This document shows, in pieces, positions 42,063 through 50,618 of a DNA stretch of 64,000 bases. The notes under the pieces are model-generated. The model saw only the letters and a program-made list of their open reading frames with translations. It did not search any database and was not told the DNA's origin. Made by a program: the position numbers and the translations under genes. The first letter of the stretch is position 1. Each line of letters opens with the position of its first letter. The DNA lies in NCBI GenBank assembly GCA_963797835.1, contig CAWCRN010000024.1:186001-250000 (forward strand), in the 5' to 3' direction. This DNA comes from JBDTSW01 sp963797835 (GTDB lineage: Bacteria > Actinomycetota > Thermoleophilia > Solirubrobacterales > 70-9).

Positions 42063-43235
42063 ATGACCGTGACCGTTCGGCCCGTCGAGGGACGCCGCGA
42101 CGTGAACGCCTTCATCGAGGTCCCGTACACGCTCAGGCGCCGCGACCCGCGATGGGTTCCGCCGCTTCGCTTCGAGCGCCGGCAGTTCCTCGACCGCGAC
42201 AGGAACCCCTACTTCCAGCACGCCGAGGTGGCGCTGCTGCTGGCCGAGCGCGACGGCCGCCCTGTTGGGCGGATCTCAGCCCAGGTTGACGAGCGCTGGG
42301 ACTCCTACCAGGGCGGCAGCGACGGCCTCTTCGGGTTCTTCGAGTGCGAGAACGATCCCGAGACGGCGGCCGCCCTCTTCGACGCGGCCTCGACCTGGCT
42401 CCGCGAGCGGGGGCGCACCCGGCTGCTCGGGCCGATGGACTTCACCACCAACGACGAGTGCGGCCTCCTGATCGAGGGCTACGAGGAACCGTCGATGATC
42501 CTCGAGCCCTGGCACCCGCCCTACTACCGGGAGCTGGTGGAGGGACAGGGGATGACGAAGGCGATGGACCTCTTGATGTGGGCGCTCTGGTTCGGGGAGC
42601 TGAGGGAGGGGACCAGCATGCACCCGATGATCCACGCGGCAGCCGAGAAGTCGCGCGAGGAGGGCGTGGTGCTTCGGAACATGCGCCGCCGCGACCTCGA
42701 GGCGGAGGTGACGCGGTTCATGGACGTCTACAACGAGGCCTGGGGGGACAACTGGGGCTTCGTCCCGATCACCGAGGAAGAGGTGAAGTTCCAGGCCAAG
42801 GCCCTGAAGCCGGTGCTGGACGAGAACTGGGCGATGATCGCCGAGAAGGACGGGGAGGTCGTGGGCGCCGCACTGACGCTGCCCGACGTCGAGCAGGCCC
42901 TGGCGCGGATGAACGGAAGGCTGTTTCCGACCGGGTGGTGGCACTTCCTGCGGCGCAAGCAGTACATAGACCGGCTGCGGGTCTTCGCCCTGGGCGTCAA
43001 GCACGACTACCAGCACCTAGGGGTGGCCGCGGCGCTCTACGAGAAGCACGTGGAGAACGCCGCCACCGTTGGCCCGAAGGGCGGCCACATGGGCTGGATC
43101 CTCGAGGTGAACGAGCCGATGAACCGCGCGATGGAGGGGATGGGCGGCACGGTCGTCCAGCGCTACCGCATCTACGAGCGCTCGCTCGAGCCCACCGCGG
43201 ACGAGCCCGCAAACAGCGGGAACGCCTCGGAGTAG
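42063..43235 (+). CDS. GNAT-like acyltransferase, candidate bacterial ceramide synthase
   Basis: A 390-residue protein of the GNAT superfamily family once labelled dATP pyrophosphohydrolase. Marks: YTLRRRDPRWVPPLRFERRQ, NPYFQHAEVALLLAERDGRP, VGRISAQVDERW, GFFECENDPETAAALFDAAS, GPMDFTTNDECGLLIEGYEE and the second half RVFALGVKHDYQHLGVAAAL and YEKHVENA, the acyl-CoA-binding helix. In Caulobacter the ceramide synthase is, as I recall, a GNAT-type protein of this size encoded near spt. The head-to-head arrangement with an SPT-like gene across 92 bases supports N-acylation of a sphingoid base, but this is inference. Confidence 0.65.
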   Translation: MTVTVRPVEGRRDVNAFIEVPYTLRRRDPRWVPPLRFERRQFLDRDRNPYFQHAEVALLLAERDGRPVGRISAQVDERWDSYQGGSDGLFGFFECENDPETAAALFDAASTWLRERGRTRLLGPMDFTTNDECGLLIEGYEEPSMILEPWHPPYYRELVEGQGMTKAMDLLMWALWFGELREGTSMHPMIHAAAEKSREEGVVLRNMRRRDLEAEVTRFMDVYNEAWGDNWGFVPITEEEVKFQAKALKPVLDENWAMIAEKDGEVVGAALTLPDVEQALARMNGRLFPTGWWHFLRRKQYIDRLRVFALGVKHDYQHLGVAAALYEKHVENAATVGPKGGHMGWILEVNEPMNRAMEGMGGTVVQRYRIYERSLEPTADEPANSGNASE

Positions 43236-43265
43236 GAACCGTTCTCGGCCGATAGACTCGCCCGC

Positions 43266-43586
43266 GTGGGAGAGGAGGTACTGGAGGCGCAAGCCGTGGA
43301 GGAGCCGCTGGCGGCCACCGAGGCCGAGATCGACGCCGAGGCCCCGCGCCCCCTTCCCGAGGCCGCAGGCCCCAACGACGTGGACGTCTGGCGCGGCGAG
43401 GTCCGCACCGTGGCGATCGCCGCCGCCGGCGGGATCGTCGCCGGCGCCGCCACCGTGGCCGTCGTCCGCGCCGTCCGCAGGCCGGAGAAGTCCTCGCGCA
43501 AGGGGATCATCCGGCGCGGCAAGAAGTCGCAGAACGTCGTCGCGAGCCGCTCGTTCCTGGTCGACGTTCACGTCCTCGGCCGCTGA
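43266..43586 (+). CDS. Small single-span membrane protein, conserved hypothetical
   Basis: A 106-residue protein: acidic N-terminus (LEAQAVEEPLAATEAEIDAE), one transmembrane helix (TVAIAAAGGIVAGAATVAVV), a basic stretch (RKGIIRRGKKSQN) and a conspicuous C-terminus ASRSFLVDVHVLGR. Topology is likely N-out/C-in or the reverse with basic side in. I do not know its role. It follows the GNAT-like gene by 30 bases and precedes the AlkA-like gene by 12. Confidence 0.6.
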   Translation: MGEEVLEAQAVEEPLAATEAEIDAEAPRPLPEAAGPNDVDVWRGEVRTVAIAAAGGIVAGAATVAVVRAVRRPEKSSRKGIIRRGKKSQNVVASRSFLVDVHVLGR

Positions 43587-43598
43587 GAACCTGGGGAG

Positions 43599-44507
43599 GT
43601 GAGTAACCGCCTCGAAGCAGAGGTGCGCCCGCCGTGGCCGTATCGCCTGCCCCGGCGTGGGGCCGGCAACGGCACCACGCGGGCTCGCGACGGCATCCTC
43701 ACCCGCCTGCTCTGGCCGGAGGCCGAGCCGATCGTCGTCCACGCCTGGCAGGTCCGCTCCGGGGAGGTCCGCTTCCGGGTCGAGGGCGACGTCCGCCCGC
43801 AGGAGCTCGAGTGGGCCCTGGAGCGGATGCGGTTCATGCTGGGCGTCGACGAGGACCTCTCCGAGTTCTTCGCCGAGTTCAAGCGGGACGAGGTCCTGGG
43901 CCCGGCGCTTCGGCGGCGGCCGTGGGTGCGGCCTCGCCGGCGCGCATCGCCCTGGGAGGCTCTCTCGGGGGCGATCGCGGGCCAGCTGATCGAGGCGTCC
44001 CGCGCCGCGGCGATCGAGCGGCGGATGGTCCGCCGGTGGGGACGGAAGGTCGAGGCGCCCGAGCCGCTTCGTTCCGGCTGGCTCCGCGACGCGCCGGACG
44101 CCGAGGCGATCGCCGGCCGCGCGCCGGCCGAGCTGGCCGGGATGGACCTGGCGGCCGGGCGCGCGATCGCGATGATCCGCTGCGCGCGCGAGGTCGCCGC
44201 GGGCCGCGTGGACCTGACCCGGCCCGAGCACGACGAGCGCCTCCTCGCGATCCGCGAGATCGGGCCCTGGACCGTGCAGTGCCTCGGCTTTCACGGCCGC
44301 GGCGAGGCCGACTGCCTCCCCGCGGGCGACCTCGCGTACGTCAAGCTCGTCGGCCGCCTCGCCGGCCTCCGCCGCCGTGCGACCGTGCCGGAGGTCGAGG
44401 AGTACTTCGCCCGGTTCGCCCCGTTCCGCGGCCTGGCGGGCATCTTCGCCGCGATGCACTACCACCACGCCGTGCAGACCGGCCCGCCGCTGCGCCTGGC
44501 GGCGTAG
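43599..44507 (+). CDS. DNA-3-methyladenine glycosylase II-like (AlkA, HhH-GPD)
   Basis: A 302-residue base-excision repair enzyme. The helix-hairpin-helix is LLAIREIGPWTVQCLGFHGR and the catalytic Asp is in CLPAGDLAYVKLVG; the N-terminal beta domain (about 1-95) matches AlkA. The segment SPWEALSGAIAGQLIEASRA supplies the helical barrel. GTG 43599 with GGGGAGG upstream is the start. The stop is followed immediately by a large palindromic element. Confidence 0.85.
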   Translation: MSNRLEAEVRPPWPYRLPRRGAGNGTTRARDGILTRLLWPEAEPIVVHAWQVRSGEVRFRVEGDVRPQELEWALERMRFMLGVDEDLSEFFAEFKRDEVLGPALRRRPWVRPRRRASPWEALSGAIAGQLIEASRAAAIERRMVRRWGRKVEAPEPLRSGWLRDAPDAEAIAGRAPAELAGMDLAAGRAIAMIRCAREVAAGRVDLTRPEHDERLLAIREIGPWTVQCLGFHGRGEADCLPAGDLAYVKLVGRLAGLRRRATVPEVEEYFARFAPFRGLAGIFAAMHYHHAVQTGPPLRLAA

Positions 44508-44582
44508 CCGCCGCGTTCGTTGAAGCCTGGGGTAGTCCATGGGCTACCTGAGCCTTCAACGAAGGCGTAGCCTCGCGGCGGC
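44507..44582. repeat. Three-tier palindromic element (E) abutting a start codon
   Basis: Arms from outside in: GCCGCCGCG (44507-44515) with CGCGGCGGC (44574-44582); TTCGTTGAAG (44516-44525) with CTTCAACGAA (44554-44563); GGTAG (44531-44535) with CTACC (44544-44548). It begins at the stop codon of the AlkA-like gene and ends exactly before GTG 44583 of the phosphoesterase gene, so in mRNA it would bury the region where a ribosome-binding site should be. It may terminate transcription or regulate translation. Confidence 0.6.
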
Positions 44583-45611
44583 GTGCGCACGCTGGTCATC
44601 TCCGACCTCCACCTCGGCGCCCGGCTCGGGCACGACGTCCTGCGCCGTCCGCAGGCGCTCGACCCGCTGCTCAGCGCCCTCGACGACATCGATCGCCTCG
44701 TCCTGCTGGGCGACGTGGTCGAGTTGCTCGACGCCCCACCCGAGGACGCCATGGCGATCGCCGAGCCGGTCCTGCGGGCGGTGGGCGCCCGCGTGGGCTC
44801 CGAGGGCGAGGTCGTCATCGTGCCCGGCAACCACGACGGGGCGCTCGTGCGCCCGTGGCTGTCTCGGCAGGGGCCGCCACTCGCCGTCGACGCCGACGTG
44901 CCGCTGGACGCGACGCCGCTGCTCGAGCGAGTCACGGCTTGGCTCCGGCCCGCACGCCCCCGGGTGAGCTACCCGGGGGCCTGGCTTACCGAGCGGATCT
45001 GGGCTACCCACGGCCACTACCTCGACCGCCACCTGCTGCCGGTGTCGTCGTACGGCATGGCCCGGGGCCTGTTGGGGCGCCTACCGGGCGATGGCGCGAG
45101 CCCGCTCGACTACGAGCGGGCGGGCGGGCCGTCGGCCACCCGCCTCGAGGCGCTCCTGATCCGCTGGCTGCCGCGGCCGCTCGCCTGGCTCACGGACAAC
45201 CTCGCCGAGTACGTCCGCGCCGCGACGATGCCCGGCGCACAGGGCCGCCGGCTGCTCCGCAACCCCATCGCGCGGCTCCCGGTCCACCTCCTCGGAGCGC
45301 AGATGCGCCGCGCCAGCATCCCGGCCCTGGCCAGGGTGGTCCACCGCCTCGGCGTGGACGCCGAGTGGGTCGTCTTCGGGCACGTCCACCGCTGCGGCCC
45401 GCTTCCCACCGACGACCCCCAGGACTGGCGGGGCGCCGGCGGGACCCCGAGGATCGCCAACACCGGCTGCTGGGTGTACGAGCCGCTGCTCGTTCACCAC
45501 ACCACCCCGCCGCATCCCTACTGGCCGGGCGGCGCGATCGTCTTGGATGACCGGGGCGACCCGAGGGCGGTGGGTCTGCTGGACCACGTCCCGGCCGCCG
45601 AGCTTCACTGA
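44583..45611 (+). CDS. Calcineurin-like metallophosphoesterase
   Basis: A 342-residue dinuclear-metal phosphoesterase. All five motifs are visible: MRTLVISDLHLGARLG, LLGDVVELLD, VPGNHDGALV, WATHGHYLDRH and VFGHVHRCG. Central helices (about 150-250) carry no membrane segments but are hydrophobic. Similar proteins hydrolyse UDP-diacylglucosamine or nucleotides; the substrate here is unknown. No ribosome-binding site precedes GTG 44583, where a large hairpin ends. Confidence 0.85.
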   Translation: MRTLVISDLHLGARLGHDVLRRPQALDPLLSALDDIDRLVLLGDVVELLDAPPEDAMAIAEPVLRAVGARVGSEGEVVIVPGNHDGALVRPWLSRQGPPLAVDADVPLDATPLLERVTAWLRPARPRVSYPGAWLTERIWATHGHYLDRHLLPVSSYGMARGLLGRLPGDGASPLDYERAGGPSATRLEALLIRWLPRPLAWLTDNLAEYVRAATMPGAQGRRLLRNPIARLPVHLLGAQMRRASIPALARVVHRLGVDAEWVVFGHVHRCGPLPTDDPQDWRGAGGTPRIANTGCWVYEPLLVHHTTPPHPYWPGGAIVLDDRGDPRAVGLLDHVPAAELH

Positions 45612-45630
45612 GCCGGCCGGCGCCGGCCGC

Positions 45631-46260
45631 TCAGAAGATCCCCACCCGGTCCGGCGGCCAGTATGTGACGACCGCCTCGCCGACGATCCAGTCCCGCGGG
45701 ATCGGGCCCCAGAAGCGACTGTCGTCGCTGGCAGGGCGGTTGTCGCCCATCATGAAGTAGTGGTCCTCGGGGATCGTGATCGCCTGCGGGAAGTCGCAGC
45801 GGCTCGGCTCGCCGCAGGGCTGCGCGAAGCTCTCCGCCGCCTCGACCCCGTTCACGACCGGGTGGCCGTCATGGATGCTGAGCTGGTCTCCCGGCCCGGC
45901 GACCACGCGCTTGATGAAGCTGGTGTCCGAGCGCTCGCCAACGGGCGTCGCGCAGACCTGGCCCTCGGGCGGCTCCTTCCCGCACTCTCCTGATTCGGCC
46001 CCGCGCGGCGGGTGAAAGACGAGGATGTCGCCGATCTCGGGCTCTCCGAAGTGGGTTCCGATGCGGTTCACCAGCACCCGCTGGCCGACCTCCAGCGTGG
46101 GCTCCATCGACCCCGACGGGATCTTGTACGGCTTTACCGCCCATGCCTGCACCGCGAGCGCCATCCCGATCGCCAGCGCGAGGATCAGGACCAGCTCGAG
46201 GAACGTTCCTCTCTTCAGGAAAGACGGACGCATGGGACGGAGATCGTAGGGCCGACTCAT
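45631..46260 (-). CDS. lepB: Type I signal peptidase (S26)
   Basis: A 209-residue membrane protease that removes signal peptides from exported proteins. One N-terminal transmembrane helix (LELVLILALAIGMALAVQAW), catalytic S51 in IPSGSMEPTLEVGQ, Lys K117 in DTSFIKRVVAGPGDQ and the box GDNRPASDDSRFWGPIP. ATG 46233 is an alternative start. The gene end is convergent with the phosphoesterase; the 19 bases between hold the palindrome GGCCGGC-GCCGGCC. Confidence 0.92.
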   Translation of the reverse strand: MSRPYDLRPMRPSFLKRGTFLELVLILALAIGMALAVQAWAVKPYKIPSGSMEPTLEVGQRVLVNRIGTHFGEPEIGDILVFHPPRGAESGECGKEPPEGQVCATPVGERSDTSFIKRVVAGPGDQLSIHDGHPVVNGVEAAESFAQPCGEPSRCDFPQAITIPEDHYFMMGDNRPASDDSRFWGPIPRDWIVGEAVVTYWPPDRVGIF

Positions 46261-46315
46261 AAGGCCAGCTAACCGCGGCTCCGTGGCCGGGCGCCTCGCT
46301 GACTAATCTCGCTTC

Positions 46316-46774
46316 ATGGCGATCACCGCCCAGGAGGCGCGACGGCAGATCCTCGACGACCTCGCGGGCGCGATCGACCGGCTCGGGCTGGCGATCGCGT
46401 GCCTGAGCGAGGCGTTCGAGCAGCTCGACGTCGGCGGGGCCGACCGCCTCGAGGCCGAGCTCTACCGGCCCGCCCAGAGGGCCTATGGCCGGGCGAAGCG
46501 GACCCATGCGCAGTTCGCCGAGCGCGTCGGGCTGGGCAAGGACCAGTTCGAGCCGCCCTCCGCGGGCCTCGCCTCACAGGGGGTGAAGAGCTTCGTCGAG
46601 CGCGCCGCGGAGGCGGCGGGCGACGCCGACCGCCGGATCGCCGACCTCCAGGACTCGATGCTGCCGATCGAGTCGGGCGACGCCGAGCTGCGCACGGGCC
46701 TCAGCGAGGTGCGGGAGAGCCTCGCCGAGGTCCCTCAGGCCGCGACTCGGTTCCTGCGCACGTTCGGTCGCTGA
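46316..46774 (+). CDS. Conserved hypothetical helical protein
   Basis: A 152-residue all-helical protein with heptad-like spacing (ARRQILDDLAGAIDRLGLAI, LSEAFEQLD, ADRRIADLQDSML, VRESLAEVPQAATRFLRTFG). No signal peptide, no membrane helix and no known motif. It could be a bundle-forming or partner-binding protein. Divergent from lepB across 55 bases. Confidence 0.6.
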   Translation: MAITAQEARRQILDDLAGAIDRLGLAIACLSEAFEQLDVGGADRLEAELYRPAQRAYGRAKRTHAQFAERVGLGKDQFEPPSAGLASQGVKSFVERAAEAAGDADRRIADLQDSMLPIESGDAELRTGLSEVRESLAEVPQAATRFLRTFGR

Positions 46775-46781
46775 GCGGTCG

Positions 46782-47168
46782 CTAGGACTGGTCCTTCAGG
46801 ACCGAGAGCACGTTCCCGGCCGGGTCGGTGAACCAGGCGATGTCCGGGCCCGCCCCGCGGGCGATCCCCTTCTCGTCCTGGTCGATGCCCTCGTAGCGCT
46901 CGAACTCGACACCGCGCGCGGAGAGCTCGTCCACCGCCGCCTCGACGTCGTCGACCGGGAAGTTGAGGATCGTGTAGTCGGCCGGGGAGTGCCCCTCCTT
47001 CGCGTACACGAACGTGGGCTGCCCGCCGCCCGCGAACCGCAGGCTCATCAGGCCCTGTTCCTCCGAGATGACCTCGGCCTCGACCCCCAAGGTCTCCGAG
47101 TAGAACTCGCGGGCCTTCGCCAGATCGTCCACGGCAAAGCCGTGGAACGCCTTCGTATCGCTGAGCAT
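46782..47168 (-). CDS. VOC (glyoxalase-fold) protein
   Basis: A 128-residue vicinal-oxygen-chelate protein: FHGFAVDDLAKAREFYSETL, VYAKEGHSPADYTILNFPVD, FERYEGIDQDEKGIARG and AWFTDPAGNVLSVLKDQ. This is the common small glyoxalase-like family of unknown substrate. A purine-rich ribosome-binding region (AAGGAGAAACG) precedes ATG 47168. Confidence 0.82.
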   Translation of the reverse strand: MLSDTKAFHGFAVDDLAKAREFYSETLGVEAEVISEEQGLMSLRFAGGGQPTFVYAKEGHSPADYTILNFPVDDVEAAVDELSARGVEFERYEGIDQDEKGIARGAGPDIAWFTDPAGNVLSVLKDQS

Positions 47169-47265
47169 GTCGTTTCTCCTTATCTCGCTTCCCTACCGTA
47201 TTGACCGGCGCCCGGGGGCAGACTCATCGGCCGCGCGATCGCTGAGATGATCCCTCCCGCACGGC

Positions 47266-48054
47266 ATGGTCCTCCTGGCGAACTTCATCACCGACTTCTG
47301 GAACGACCAGCTGGTCGCGCACGATCGCCAGTGGCTGTTCCTGGTCCTGCTCGGCTTCGTCGGCTCCTTCGCGTTCATCCGCATGAGCACGCGGCTGATG
47401 CGAAGCCCGCGCGTTCCGTGGTGGCCGGGGAGCATCGTCAGCGAGGGCGGGGTTCATGTCCACCATCTGGTCTTCGGGATCGTGCTGATGATGCTGGCCG
47501 GGACGATCAGCTTCGCCGGCTTCGCGACCAGCCCCATCTACGAGATCTGCGCGCTCCTCTTCGGCGTCGGCATCGGACTCACGATCGATGAGTTCGCTCT
47601 CTGGGTCCACCTCGACGATGTCTATTGGGCCGAGGACGGCCGACAGTCGATCGACGCGACCGTGATCGCGGTCGCGGCCCTGGGCCTGATCCTGCTCGGA
47701 GTCCGTCCGTTCGACCTTGACACGGACTCCGCGCTCGCCGTGGTCGCCAGCGTCGCCCTGCTTTTGGTGCACTTCGCATGCATAGCGATCTGCTTCGGCA
47801 AGCATCGGATGGTGCACGGCATGTTCGGCCTGTTCCTTCCCCCGCTGGCCCTGTACGGCGCGCTGAGGCTCGGCAAGCCGGACTCGGCATGGGCCCGGCG
47901 GTTCTACGGCGAACGCAACCCCGACAAGCAGGCGAGGGCGGAGCGCCGCTTCCGGCCCGACCGGCGCACCGACCGCTTCAAGAACTGGCTGCGGACGGCG
48001 ATCGGCGGCTCCACCGAGGAGGACTACGAGGCCAAGATCAAGGCCCGCAGCTAG
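47266..48054 (+). CDS. Integral membrane protein, conserved hypothetical
   Basis: A 262-residue protein with six to seven transmembrane helices (starting about residues 20, 66, 92, 130, 157 and 182). Histidine- and acid-rich loops, GGVHVHHLVFGIVLMMLAGT, TIDEFALWVHLDDVYWAEDG and GKHRMVHGMF, could bind metal. The C-terminal 70 residues are basic and cytosolic (FYGERNPDKQARAERRFRPD). Function unknown. It ends with a 4-base convergent overlap with the thiamine transporter operon. Confidence 0.65.
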   Translation: MVLLANFITDFWNDQLVAHDRQWLFLVLLGFVGSFAFIRMSTRLMRSPRVPWWPGSIVSEGGVHVHHLVFGIVLMMLAGTISFAGFATSPIYEICALLFGVGIGLTIDEFALWVHLDDVYWAEDGRQSIDATVIAVAALGLILLGVRPFDLDTDSALAVVASVALLLVHFACIAICFGKHRMVHGMFGLFLPPLALYGALRLGKPDSAWARRFYGERNPDKQARAERRFRPDRRTDRFKNWLRTAIGGSTEEDYEAKIKARS

Positions 48055-49043
48055 GGCAGCAACCCGTTCGTGAGGGCCTCCTCGGTCCCCGGCCGGCGTG
48101 CGATCAGGCCCTCGTTCGCCATGAAGACGATGAAGCGCTTCCACTCGCGCGGGTCCATGTAGCCGAAGCGCTCGTCCTCGCCCTTCGGGATGAGGAGCGG
48201 GAGCGTCTCCTCGACCTCCGCGGCCGTCAGCTTCGGCTCGAGTCCCTCGCCGGCCTCCAGCACCGCGTCGGTGGCCGCATCGGGGTTCTCGGCGGCGTCC
48301 AGGGTGCCGCGCTCGAGGGCCGCGAGGAAGAGGCGGATCGCCTCCGGGTCCTCCTCGACCGTGTCCGAGTTGGCGACGAGGACCAGCTCGTCGTACGTCG
48401 GGATCCCAAGCTCGTCAACGGGAACGACCCGGGGGTTCTCTCCACGGAGCTCGAGGTCCACGCCCTCCACGTTCAGGAAGCCCCCGAGCATCGCGTCGGC
48501 CCGGCCCGACAGGACGGCGGGCAACAGGCCCAGCCCGACGTCGACCTGTTCGACGGCGTCCGGCGGCAGCCCCTCGGCGTCGAGGATCGACTCGAGGAAC
48601 GCCGCCTGGTACGGGATGCCCGCGGTCGCGATCGTCTTGCCGTCGAGGTCGGCGGGCTCGCGGATGCCCGCCTCGGGGAGCGAGATCAGCGACGTGAGTG
48701 GCTGGTCGACGAGCGCCGCCACGGCCTTGACGGGCAGGCCCTGGTCGAGCGCGAGCAGCACCTCCGGCTCGTAGGAGATGGCGAGGTCGGCGCGCCCTGC
48801 GGCCACCTGGCGGATCGGGGCCGAGGGGTCGGCCGGGACCTGAGTCTCGACGTCGAGGCCCGCCTCCGAGAAGTCGCCGCGCTCGAGCGCGCGGAAGATC
48901 CCGGCGTGGTCGGGGTTGACGTAGAAGTCGAGCGCCACGGTGAACGGCTCGGTCTGGCCGCCCCTCACGGTCTCCTCCTTCTCGCCGCACCCCGCGAGCA
49001 TGGCGGCCACCGTCACGGCGACCGCGACCACCCTGGTCCTCAC
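48051..49043 (-). CDS. thiY: ABC transporter substrate-binding lipoprotein, thiamine-precursor (HMP) type
   Basis: A 330-residue NMT1/THI5-like binding protein with lipobox VAAMLAGCGEKE. VALDFYVNPDHAGIFRALER, PIRQVAAGRADLAISYEPEV, GKTIATAGIPYQAAFLESIL and GGFLNVEGVDLELRG are typical of ThiY, which binds formylaminopyrimidine or hydroxymethylpyrimidine. The TPP riboswitch upstream of this operon strongly supports a thiamine-related ligand. GTG 49043, preceded by GAGAAGGGG, is preferred over a TTG at 49061. Last gene of the three-gene operon. Confidence 0.85.
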   Translation of the reverse strand: MRTRVVAVAVTVAAMLAGCGEKEETVRGGQTEPFTVALDFYVNPDHAGIFRALERGDFSEAGLDVETQVPADPSAPIRQVAAGRADLAISYEPEVLLALDQGLPVKAVAALVDQPLTSLISLPEAGIREPADLDGKTIATAGIPYQAAFLESILDAEGLPPDAVEQVDVGLGLLPAVLSGRADAMLGGFLNVEGVDLELRGENPRVVPVDELGIPTYDELVLVANSDTVEEDPEAIRLFLAALERGTLDAAENPDAATDAVLEAGEGLEPKLTAAEVEETLPLLIPKGEDERFGYMDPREWKRFIVFMANEGLIARRPGTEEALTNGLLP

Positions 49044-49071
49044 CGCCCCTTCTCGAACCAACTGCTTCCTC

Positions 49072-49857
49072 CTATCCCGTTTCCGATGATGTGAGCGACC
49101 AGCCCGCGAAGCGGCGCTGTGCCAGGGCGAGCGCCCCGACCAGGGCGAGGGCGATCGCCGACAGCACCACGACCGCGGCGAACACCCGGGCGATCAGGAG
49201 CTGCGCCTGCGCGGTCAGTATCAGGTGGCCGAGGCCCTCGCTCGCGCCCGACCACTCTCCGAATACGGCGCCGATTGCCGCGATCGCCGCCGCGATCTTG
49301 GCGCCGCTGAAGAAGTAGGGAAGCGACGCGGGCATCTCCACCCGGCGCAGGATCTGCCAGCGGTCCGCATCGAGCGTCCGCATCATGCGCGGGAGCGCCG
49401 GGTCGACCGCGCGCAGGCCGTCGAAGGTGTTGACCGTGACCGGGAAGAAGCAGACGAGGGCGATGATCACCAGCTTCGGCCCGATCCCGAACCCGAGCCA
49501 GACGATCAGGATCGGCGCGATCGCGATCACCGGCACGGTCTGCGAGGCCACCAGCAGCGGGTAGAGCGCACGGCGGAGCGTGGGGGAGAGGTGGAGGGCC
49601 ACCGCGAGCGCGTAGCCGACGACGAGCGCGATCGCCAGCCCGAACACGACCTCCTGGAGCGTCACCCATGCGTTCTCGGCGAGCAGTTCGCGGTCGTCCC
49701 ACAGAGACTCGGCGATCTCGCTCGGCGCGGGCACGAGGAAGGGCTCGATGTTGAGCGCGTCGGCCAGCAGATCCCACTGCGCCGCGAGCTGCCACAGGGC
49801 GATCAGCGCGGCCACGACCGCGAGCGGGGCCAGCACCGACGATGCGATGCGACTCAC
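49072..49857 (-). CDS. thiX: ABC transporter permease, thiamine-precursor type
   Basis: A 261-residue permease with six transmembrane helices of the SsuC/ThiX type. The cytoplasmic coupling loop is GLRAVDPALPRMMRTLDADR then WQILRRVEMPASLPYFFSGA. GTG 49857 overlaps the stop of the ATPase gene, giving tight coupling. It works with ThiY and ThiZ under the TPP riboswitch. Confidence 0.88.
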   Translation of the reverse strand: MSRIASSVLAPLAVVAALIALWQLAAQWDLLADALNIEPFLVPAPSEIAESLWDDRELLAENAWVTLQEVVFGLAIALVVGYALAVALHLSPTLRRALYPLLVASQTVPVIAIAPILIVWLGFGIGPKLVIIALVCFFPVTVNTFDGLRAVDPALPRMMRTLDADRWQILRRVEMPASLPYFFSGAKIAAAIAAIGAVFGEWSGASEGLGHLILTAQAQLLIARVFAAVVVLSAIALALVGALALAQRRFAGWSLTSSETG

Positions 49858-50615
49858 GCTCCCTCACCGCCCAGCGCGGCCATGGCCTCGGCGCGCGCCT
49901 CCAGGAACGCCGGATCGGTGACCGCGTCCGCCCGGGGACGAACCCGCGGGGCCGGGGCGGTGATCTCCGCGACCACGCGGGCGGGGCGGGGCGACAGCAC
50001 CAGCACCCGATCGGCCAGGTAGAGGGCCTCCTCCACGTCGTGGCTCACCATCACGACCGTCCGCGCCCGATCGACCAGGGCGCCGGCGAGCCACTCCTGC
50101 AGCTCCGCCCGGGTGATCGCGTCGAGCGAGGCGAACGGCTCGTCGAGCGCGATCACAGGCTTGCCCGCCAGCAGGGTGCGGGCGAAGGCGACGCGCTGGC
50201 GCATGCCGCCCGAGAGCTCGGCGGGCGCGGCCTCCGTGAAGTCGGCGAGGCCGAAGCGGGCGAGCAGCGGTCCCGCCTCGGCGCGGGCTTCCGCACGCGA
50301 GCGGCCCCGGTTGCGCGGCGCCAGCGCCGCGTTGTCGATCGCCGCCAGCCAGGGCAGCAGGCAGTCGCGCTGGGGCATCAGCGCCGCGTGGCGGAGGCGG
50401 GCGTCCGCGGCGCCTCCGACGGTGACGTTCCCGCGGCCGGGGTCGCGCAGGCCGGTCACCAGCTCGAGCAGGGTCGATTTCCCGCATCCCGACGGCCCGA
50501 CGATGCCCACTACCTCACCGGGCTCGACCCGCAGGTCGATGCCGTCGAGCACCTCGAGATCGCCGAAGCGGTAGCCCGCCCCGGACACCTCGACGGCCTC
50601 GACTTCCGCTGTCAT
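49854..50615 (-). CDS. thiZ: ABC transporter ATPase, thiamine-precursor type
   Basis: A 253-residue ATPase: Walker A VGPSGCGKSTLLELVTGLRD, signature AELSGGMRQRVAFARTLLAG, Walker B VIALDEPFASLDAITRA, H-loop VMVSHDVEEALYLADRVLVL. I start it at ATG 50615 (MTAEVEAVEVSGAGY) with GAAGGGAG just upstream. A longer in-frame ATG at 50633 lies inside the TPP riboswitch and is unlikely to be used. First gene of thiZXY. Confidence 0.9.
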   Translation of the reverse strand: MTAEVEAVEVSGAGYRFGDLEVLDGIDLRVEPGEVVGIVGPSGCGKSTLLELVTGLRDPGRGNVTVGGAADARLRHAALMPQRDCLLPWLAAIDNAALAPRNRGRSRAEARAEAGPLLARFGLADFTEAAPAELSGGMRQRVAFARTLLAGKPVIALDEPFASLDAITRAELQEWLAGALVDRARTVVMVSHDVEEALYLADRVLVLSPRPARVVAEITAPAPRVRPRADAVTDPAFLEARAEAMAALGGEGA

Positions 50616-50618
50616 CGC

